Shown: piece after piece, positions 13,358 to 18,052 of the stretch
Position numbering within the stretch: position 1 is the first letter of the stretch
How the letters are laid out: every line of letters starts with the position of its first letter
From: CAYPCH01 sp964409165
GTDB lineage: Bacteria > Bacillota > Clostridia > Acetivibrionales > Acetivibrionaceae
Reading direction: 5' to 3'
Length of the DNA stretch: 18,052 bases
Assembly: GCA_964409165.1 (NCBI GenBank)
Contig: CAYPCH010000079.1
Coordinates: 1 to 18,052, forward strand
Made by a program: the position numbers and the translations under genes
Notes under the pieces: model-generated
Told to the model about the DNA's origin: nothing
Databases searched by the model: none
Seen by the model: the letters and a program-made list of their open reading frames with translations, nothing else

Positions 13358-14675
13358 AAGATAAAAGCATCTCCTTCCAGTCATTAAGAATCTTCTCTGC
13401 CAGTTCTTTGCTTTCTAAAACTCTCATATACCCTGCATATCCCCTGATCCAAGGAATAAGCTCACCACTATCGTTTACCCGGATAGTTATGTGATACCAA
13501 CCATCTTTAATCTTCTCCAATATACCATTAGGTGCTTCGTTCATAATCCTTTCAATAACATATCCTTCTGTTTCTTCATCAATAACAACTTCAAGTTTTA
13601 CATTTTCCGGTTCTTTTCTGCCTTCGAGAGATACACTAGACCAACTGCAGCACATCTGTTTATCATATACCTCACCATAATCCTTCCTCACGAAAGTATC
13701 CTCCAATATTTCTATACTCTCTATCCTATCAAGCCTTGATACTATACAATTTTCATAGTTATCAAAGGATACCAGATAAAATCTCCCGTGACGGACATCA
13801 TATCTTATTTTATAAGGACATAAAACTTTGCTGCTAGGCTGGTCGCAAGCAGGGCTTTCTGCTAGACTATGCAACCCGGAACGGTTATCCTGATTTTTAG
13901 GCAAGTGGTAAAAAATCTTTACTTTATTCCCCTTGTGTATAGCTTTTAAAATCTTCCACAACACCTGCTCTTCAATTACAGGGTGAAAATGCACATGCCT
14001 ATAATTAAAGTAATCAATATCATTTACACTGATTTTCCGTTCGAAATGCGTATAATCCTTGAGAGTCTGTTCGCAGAAGTAGCCTGCGACTATAGGACAG
14101 ACAATGTTCTTAAATAAACAAATAGCTGTAAACAATTCTCTTAACTCTTTGTTATCGAGTGTTTTCAACATATCAGGTGCAACGGAATAGAACTTTGTCC
14201 TCTTTACTACTTCACAGGTTAAGATTCCAAAGCTTGTACACATTTCTGAAAGTTTTCTTGCAATGGTCTTGCTGCTGATTCTGTCATAAGATAAATGTCC
14301 TCCTTGTGCCAATCCATCTTCTATTTCACTTAGGGAACAAGGGCCATTTTGTGTCTGGAGATATAATAGGATAAAAAAATATGTCAGCAGGTCATTACGT
14401 GTGAAACTCTTGGTCATATAGGTATTTACAAGAAAATTATCTGAATGCCTCATAAAGTCATACGTCAGACTAAGAAGCTTATATCTGCCGTCTTTATCAA
14501 CCTTGATATATTCCTCTTCCACATACTGCTGTATACGACGCATTTCATAACTAACTTTTCTTGAACTGACATTTCGTTTGCTTTCGAGACCATCTCTCGA
14601 AAAGCATCCGTAAAGGAAACAATCTCTAAGGATATCCCTTATTATATTGTAATGTTTTATAAAGTCATTAAACAT
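13341..14675 (-). CDS. WYL-domain transcriptional regulator
   Basis: This is a 444-aa WYL-domain protein, probably the DNA-binding regulator of the operon. GAGGAGC precedes the ATG by 7 nt, and a TGATAGAAT extended -10 lies further upstream. The N-terminal half is helical with a probable winged-helix region (about 1-70). The WYL half spans about 235-340, with KVKIFYHLPKN, CPYKIRYDVRHGRFYLVSFD and a C-terminal WCX-like extension. Residues about 266-280 (GLHSLAESPACDQP) interrupt the WYL domain between two conserved strands and come from a diverged copy of the 42-bp element of the next gene. It overlaps the second WYL gene. A truncated copy of its 5' end lies at 6572-6646. Confidence 0.85.
   Translation of the reverse strand: MFNDFIKHYNIIRDILRDCFLYGCFSRDGLESKRNVSSRKVSYEMRRIQQYVEEEYIKVDKDGRYKLLSLTYDFMRHSDNFLVNTYMTKSFTRNDLLTYFFILLYLQTQNGPCSLSEIEDGLAQGGHLSYDRISSKTIARKLSEMCTSFGILTCEVVKRTKFYSVAPDMLKTLDNKELRELFTAICLFKNIVCPIVAGYFCEQTLKDYTHFERKISVNDIDYFNYRHVHFHPVIEEQVLWKILKAIHKGNKVKIFYHLPKNQDNRSGLHSLAESPACDQPSSKVLCPYKIRYDVRHGRFYLVSFDNYENCIVSRLDRIESIEILEDTFVRKDYGEVYDKQMCCSWSSVSLEGRKEPENVKLEVVIDEETEGYVIERIMNEAPNGILEKIKDGWYHITIRVNDSGELIPWIRGYAGYMRVLESKELAEKILNDWKEMLLSYGVVQ
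13837..13879. repeat. Diverged single copy of the 42-bp element
   Basis: It begins GGCTGGTCG and ends GCAACCCGG, matching the ends and several internal blocks of the tandem units at 12975-13100 (CGACCAGCC, AGCAG and GCAT on the minus strand). It is in frame within the WYL domain of the upstream WYL gene. The similarity was judged by eye. Confidence 0.6.
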
Positions 14676-14785
14676 AAAACAGCTCCTCTACGTAAATCCA
14701 TGTCCTTATTCTATCACAAACCAATTTGGAATAATAAGCAAAACCAGCAAAGTAATTTACTGGTTTTGTATTTTAAATTCTTACA
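14620..14785. repeat. Right copy of the direct repeat of about 165 bp
   Basis: It is the counterpart of 6591-6755 in the same orientation. It comprises the WYL gene 5' end, its ribosome binding site, the extended -10 (14716-14708, minus) and a perfect 9-bp hairpin CAAAACCAG/CTGGTTTTG (14739-14747, 14760-14768). The hairpin follows the kptA remnant and may terminate it. Confidence 0.85.
14708..14716 (-). promoter_or_regulatory. Extended -10 promoter of the WYL operon
   Basis: TGATAGAAT on the minus strand, about 33 nt before the ATG at 14675, fits an extended -10 element. The same element is kept in the left repeat copy at 6678-6686. No clear -35 box is visible. Confidence 0.45.
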
Positions 14786-14794
14786 GTTTATTAG

Positions 14795-15177
14795 CTATCC
14801 AACCTCTATGTATTTGGGATCTATAAAATCGGCAAGCCACACTTTTTCATTTCCTTTATAAAACGTAATTCCCTCATTCCAAGCATCCATAGAATTTATA
14901 ATAAGTAAAGCAGGATGGTCATCTCTCCTTTTACCAACTTGTAGAGCCATATCTGTGTCAACAGCCAAGTGAACATACTGCCTTCCTTTAGGAATCAATC
15001 CCTTTTCCTTAATCATTGATAAGAATCGCCTTGTTGTTCCATGAAATAAAACTTCAGGTGGCTGCAATGATTCCTTTATTATCCTCTGAGGAATTGAATG
15101 CCCGTACAAAGCTCTTATTCCCATGGTGCATGCCTCAATGCAAAAGACATAGCTTTACTTAATCTTGTATAATCCAT
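14795..15177 (-). pseudogene. kptA: kptA (RNA 2'-phosphotransferase, Tpt1 family) with an internal deletion
   Basis: Tpt1/KptA moves an RNA 2'-phosphate onto NAD+. The true start is the ATG at 15177, behind AGGAAGG. It reads MDYTRLSKAMSFALRHAPWE and stops at 15115. This is the family's N-terminus, including the catalytic Arg-His of LRH. In another frame, from 15124, the C-terminal part continues as IRALYGHSIP, LFHGTTRRF, RQYVHLAVD and VGKRRDDH to the end at 14795. By comparison with full-length KptA (about 180 aa), roughly 55-60 codons between LRHAPWE and IRALYGHS are missing and the frame is shifted. The downstream 109-codon ORF could still be translated but would lack the N-lobe and the Arg-His pair, so I call the gene broken. 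Confidence 0.82.
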
Positions 15178-15236
15178 TTATCATCAACCTTCCTAAAAAA
15201 CATCATTTTTATCCATTATATTCGAGCAGCTTATCA

Positions 15237-15269
15237 ATTAATTATATCCCCAATAACTGCTCCAAGTAT
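15237..15269 (-). pseudogene. Scrap resembling the start of an ADP-ribosylglycohydrolase gene
   Basis: On the minus strand AGGTGA is followed 5 nt later by codons reading ILGAVIGDIIN, then TGA TAA. LGAVIGDII is the characteristic N-terminus of the DraG/ADP-ribosylglycohydrolase family, where the first residue is normally Met; here the codon is ATA. The match is short, so this is a tentative relic call. Confidence 0.45.
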
Positions 15270-15327
15270 AAAAATCACCTCGCAAGCATACCCAAATTTG
15301 CACGATTACCATACTTTCTAAATCCTT

Positions 15328-15477
15328 TTACACTCTCTGCGCTACCGCAACTCTCTCATCAATATTCCCTCTCAACTCAACATATGGAAGCTTACGTTCC
15401 TTCAGATCAGCAATAATCTGTTTCTGGAATATATGCCGCTTCTGGTCTCCCGAGCGATTCCATCCTTTAATCTTCAT
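15328..15477 (-). pseudogene. C-terminal fragment of a P-loop kinase-like (NadR-type) protein
   Basis: A 49-codon frame starts at the ATG at 15477, with TAAGGAGAG upstream at good spacing. It reads NRSGDQKRHIFQKQIIADL and then KLPYVELRGNIDERVAVAQRV. The pattern of a long helix, LPYV.L.G and then .ER...A is how AAA/NadR-like nucleotide kinases end. The Walker A and B parts are absent, so it is either a remnant or a tiny stand-alone gene. It lies 29 nt behind the macro-domain gene. Together with the two preceding relics it fills the 329-nt gap 15178-15506. Confidence 0.45.
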
Positions 15478-15506
15478 TTCAACCGCTCTCCTTATTTCCT
15501 TAAGTT

Positions 15507-16010
15507 CTATGTAGCTTCAGTATATTCGCTATATGTATCCTCATCAAAGCAAACCATCAAAACTTTCTCAATGTTAGAATTCGTATCAAGAAACCCCTTT
15601 ATCTCATTAATTGCTATCACTGCTGCCCTTTCTACTGGAAATCTGTATGCTCCTGTACTTATTGATGGGAAAGCTATAGTTTTTATACCATACCTGGCCG
15701 CTAGTTCCAAAGAATTTCTATAACAATCAGCCAATAGTCCATCTTCTCCCCTGTTTCCTCCCTGCCACACAGGACCCACAGTATGGATGACCCACTTAGC
15801 GGGAAGTCTATATCCTTTAGTTATTTTTGCCTGTCCGGTTTTGCATCCATGTAGCTTCATGCATTCCATAACAAGTTTAGGTCCGGCTGCTCTATGAATA
15901 GCACCATCAACACCTCCCCCGCCAAGTAGTGAACTGTTTGCTGCGTTAACTATAGCATCAATAACTTGTTTTGTTATATCTCCCTTAATAACATCTAGTC
16001 TATTTATCAT
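15507..16010 (-). CDS. Macro-domain ADP-ribose hydrolase (MacroD/YmdB-like)
   Basis: This is a macro-domain protein of 167 aa that binds ADP-ribose and probably hydrolyses O-acetyl-ADP-ribose or removes mono-ADP-ribose. The ATG at 16010 is chosen because GGGAGG stands 7 nt upstream; a TTG at 16025 overlaps that site. The signatures are GDIT (10-13), VNAANSSLLGGGGVDGAIHR (21-40) with the catalytic loop NAAN and GGGVDGAIH, and the second loop SISTGAYRFP (116-125). It is intact and typical of the MacroD class. The genes after it (kinase fragment, glycohydrolase scrap, kptA) are broken but share NAD/ADP-ribose chemistry. The 254 nt between it and jetD contain no gene I can support. Confidence 0.92.
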   Translation of the reverse strand: MINRLDVIKGDITKQVIDAIVNAANSSLLGGGGVDGAIHRAAGPKLVMECMKLHGCKTGQAKITKGYRLPAKWVIHTVGPVWQGGNRGEDGLLADCYRNSLELAARYGIKTIAFPSISTGAYRFPVERAAVIAINEIKGFLDTNSNIEKVLMVCFDEDTYSEYTEAT

Positions 16011-16264
16011 AATATCGCCTCCCAATATTTAACATCAGCAACCTTATCTCTAACATCTCTATTTCGTGAATTAATCATTTGTTTCAACTGCTTTTACATC
16101 TGCAGATAATGCGTAAGTATTGTTTCAGAGATTAAGTGAATATAGTTTTCCAAAGATATATTCTCTTTCAGTAATTATTTTCTTATCCTATTTTAGGTTG
16201 TATCTAATCTTCCTCTACTAAACCTTGCCTGTTTTTCAATATCTCTTTTACTTAAGCCCCTATC

Positions 16265-17476
16265 CTATTCTGTTTCATTATCCAAGACATCTTGCTCAAA
16301 AATCTTTGTATTAACAGCTTCTTGCTCCAATTTGCAATTATTCTCAAGCATATAGTCAATCACTTCACTAAAGTTGCTATCCCTTAGTCTTAGTAGCCTT
16401 TTACGATCATTTTCTGTAAGCTTTTTAGTATATTGGATATTCTCTTTTAGTGTGGCAGTATCCATTTTATAAGGTCGGAACTCCACCCCTGTTTGACCTT
16501 TCAAATGTTCAAATATATAAAACCCACCGGCATCTATGTCACCAAAATGATAAAAAGGCGTACCAGGATTTTGATGGTGTATTCTTTTGATAAATTCACG
16601 CCTAATATTATTATGATAACCGCCAAGATAAATTGCAAACATACCTTTATCACTAAAAGTATGAAAACTTGTTAAATTCTCGATAGTTATTACAGCCGTT
16701 CCTTTTACATCAATCGTTCCCACATCTGGTAATATAATAGAAGAAATTGCAATATCACCACCAAGTTTTGTCAAATCTATTATTTGGTCATTTAGTGTAA
16801 TACTGCCCGCACCCTTAAAATTTACGTATGTAGGATTTTTAATGATGTTTAAATTGCCTAGAACCTGATCTTTATCAGGAAAATCCCCATATTCGTATAA
16901 TAGGTTTATTACCTTGGAAGATAAAGCTTCAAATATCTTAGAATCTCTAAAAACTCTTACGGAAAAATCTCTGACAAAAATTTCAATTTCGACTTTCAAT
17001 AGCTCATCAACAGCTATCAAAATATTCTCCAGCTCTGACAAATCATTATTAAAGAATTGCACAGGTTTGTTTAATGCAATCCGTTCACATTGAGTTTCGC
17101 AATATTTCATTAAGATGGGATTTCTCAATTTATATTTTTCCATCAAATGAAGAATAGCCGAATTTGTATCCTTTTTAGGCGACCTTCCAACATAATTATA
17201 TACTTGTTCCAAGCTATTCAGATTTAAAACAATATCTTTATAAACTTTTGCCGAATTTGCTTGTGCAAATATGAATTGCTTTCTTATTAAGATGTCTATA
17301 GCCTCGTTTATCAAGTTAAACGCTTCATAGTTTGAATGATCAGCATACTGAGGAAACAAGGAAGAAACTTTGACCATGAACCTTTGATTTACCTTGTTAT
17401 CCCCTATAAAACTTTTGCTTCTTTCAAACTTGTCCAACAATTCATTAATTATCTGACTCTCAAATCTGCTCCTCAT
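16265..17476 (-). CDS. jetD: Wadjet system nuclease subunit JetD
   Basis: JetD is the TOPRIM nuclease of the Wadjet anti-plasmid defence complex, in which the SMC-like JetABC motor recognises circular DNA and JetD cuts it. The 403-aa protein has an N-terminal helical half and a C-terminal TOPRIM part. Glu266 lies in AVITIENLTSF, and the DxD pair Asp313/Asp315 lies in FYHFGDIDAGGFYIFEHL, the hallmark of the family. Its ATG overlaps the jetC stop (ATGA), so the two are translationally coupled in the usual gene order, with jetD last. No terminator is obvious after the gene. Confidence 0.88.
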   Translation of the reverse strand: MRSRFESQIINELLDKFERSKSFIGDNKVNQRFMVKVSSLFPQYADHSNYEAFNLINEAIDILIRKQFIFAQANSAKVYKDIVLNLNSLEQVYNYVGRSPKKDTNSAILHLMEKYKLRNPILMKYCETQCERIALNKPVQFFNNDLSELENILIAVDELLKVEIEIFVRDFSVRVFRDSKIFEALSSKVINLLYEYGDFPDKDQVLGNLNIIKNPTYVNFKGAGSITLNDQIIDLTKLGGDIAISSIILPDVGTIDVKGTAVITIENLTSFHTFSDKGMFAIYLGGYHNNIRREFIKRIHHQNPGTPFYHFGDIDAGGFYIFEHLKGQTGVEFRPYKMDTATLKENIQYTKKLTENDRKRLLRLRDSNFSEVIDYMLENNCKLEQEAVNTKIFEQDVLDNETE

Positions 17477-18052
17477 AGGTCATACTCCTCAATAATGCTT
17501 GTCGTACCCTCCCTCATTGCCATTAGAATCGTGTCTACCTTTTCGCCAATTATCTCAATTTTTGAAGGTGGTGTGGCAAGTATAATCTGGAAATTCTGAC
17601 TGTTTAAAAAATCCATCATTGAGCTGATACGGTTATCGTCCATCTTGTCAAAAGCTTCGTCAAACATAATAATTCTGATTGTATCACCAAGCTTATAGAG
17701 CTGGACAAAGGATGCTGCTATAGCTACATAATATGGTGTTTGGGTTTCTCCGCCACTTTTTTCACCATATATTTTCGAAAATCGCTGTACTATCCCATCT
17801 TTCTTCTCCACAATAATATCATAATCAAGATATCTTCTGTAATCTGTATATTCTAAAAGCACCTTCTCTCCCTTGTCATCATAAGCAGTTAACTTGGCAA
17901 ATAGGTCTTCCATCTCTTCCTTATATTCATCATCAAAGGCTCTGGACCATAAATTAAATCCTGCTTCATTGTTTTTTGACATAATCATTTGATAGATGCT
18001 TTCTTTTTTCTTATTGTGAGTCAACTCAAACTTGTAGCTGTCGTCACCATAG
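17473..18052 (-). CDS. jetC: Wadjet SMC-like ATPase JetC, 3' part (runs off the window)
   Basis: This is the C-terminal 192 codons of an SMC/MukB-like ATPase. The frame stays open to the right edge, so the gene starts outside. Visible are the ABC signature region (EKSGGETQTPYYVAIAASF), the Walker B with catalytic Glu (IRIIMFDEAFDKMDD) and the switch region (IILATPPSK), which together form the C-terminal half of the ATPase head. JetC pairs with kleisin-like JetA and KITE-like JetB, expected upstream beyond the window. The TTG at 18024 is internal, not a start. Confidence 0.88.
   Translation of the reverse strand, partial: YGDDSYKFELTHNKKKESIYQMIMSKNNEAGFNLWSRAFDDEYKEEMEDLFAKLTAYDDKGEKVLLEYTDYRRYLDYDIIVEKKDGIVQRFSKIYGEKSGGETQTPYYVAIAASFVQLYKLGDTIRIIMFDEAFDKMDDNRISSMMDFLNSQNFQIILATPPSKIEIIGEKVDTILMAMREGTTSIIEEYDL

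Noticed and set aside
16026..16264. Short minus-strand frame reading SKRDIEKQARFSRGRLDTT after jetD
   Set aside because: It lacks a start codon and ribosome binding site and has no family match that I can name, so it is left as intergenic sequence.
18022..18024. TTG as the jetC start
   Set aside because: The frame continues open upstream to the window edge and an SMC-like ATPase must have a much longer N-terminal part.

Overview
The window comes from a low-GC Gram-positive genome, most likely a Clostridia relative of the cellulolytic Ruminiclostridium/Acetivibrio type. The clues are AT-rich intergenic DNA, strong AGGAGG-type ribosome binding sites, a Cthe_2159-like beta-helix lipoprotein and rho-independent terminators. 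The species assignment is an inference.

Positions 1-6511 are ordinary cell-envelope genes. A secreted serine hydrolase of the beta-lactamase/PBP family (183-1880, +) and a secreted tandem rhodanese (2213-3199, +) each have their own promoter. They converge on a minus-strand group: an OmpR-type response regulator (5837-6511), a sensor histidine kinase (4473-5840, ATGA overlap) and a carbohydrate-binding beta-helix lipoprotein (3415-4344).

Positions about 6570-14790 form an RNA-repair cassette. Two tandem nucleotidyltransferases of the RlaP/YcgL type (6841-7614 and 7653-8654, +) face a minus-strand set. In transcription order this set is a WYL regulator (13341-14675), a second WYL regulator (12209-13357), a small LMW-PTP-fold phosphatase (11877-12212), a structured non-coding RNA (about 11795 to 11503), a soluble SPFH/slipin protein (10132-11271) and the RNA ligase RtcB (8861-10045). 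The cassette is bounded by two direct repeats of about 165 bp. The left one contains a 24-codon relic of the WYL gene start.

The most striking object is the non-coding RNA. Read by hand, it contains two circularly permuted tRNA-like modules. In each, the acceptor stem is closed by a short loop (GCAA in the first), so neither can be aminoacylated. Module 1 has the canonical tRNA core but no anticodon loop. Module 2 carries a perfect anticodon arm with the Lys anticodon UUU. SPFH/Band-7 proteins paired with a tRNA-like RNA in RNA-repair loci were noted in the comparative genomics of Burroughs and Aravind (2016). The permuted architecture and the decoy or sensor role proposed here are my own reading.

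Positions 14795-16010 hold a decaying ADP-ribose/NAD-linked group: a kptA (Tpt1) gene with an internal deletion, a scrap resembling the start of an ADP-ribosylglycohydrolase, a 49-codon C-terminal fragment of a P-loop kinase-like protein, and an intact macro-domain gene. From 16265 to the right edge lie jetD and the 3' part of jetC, the end of a Wadjet anti-plasmid system, so the region is a defence and repair island.
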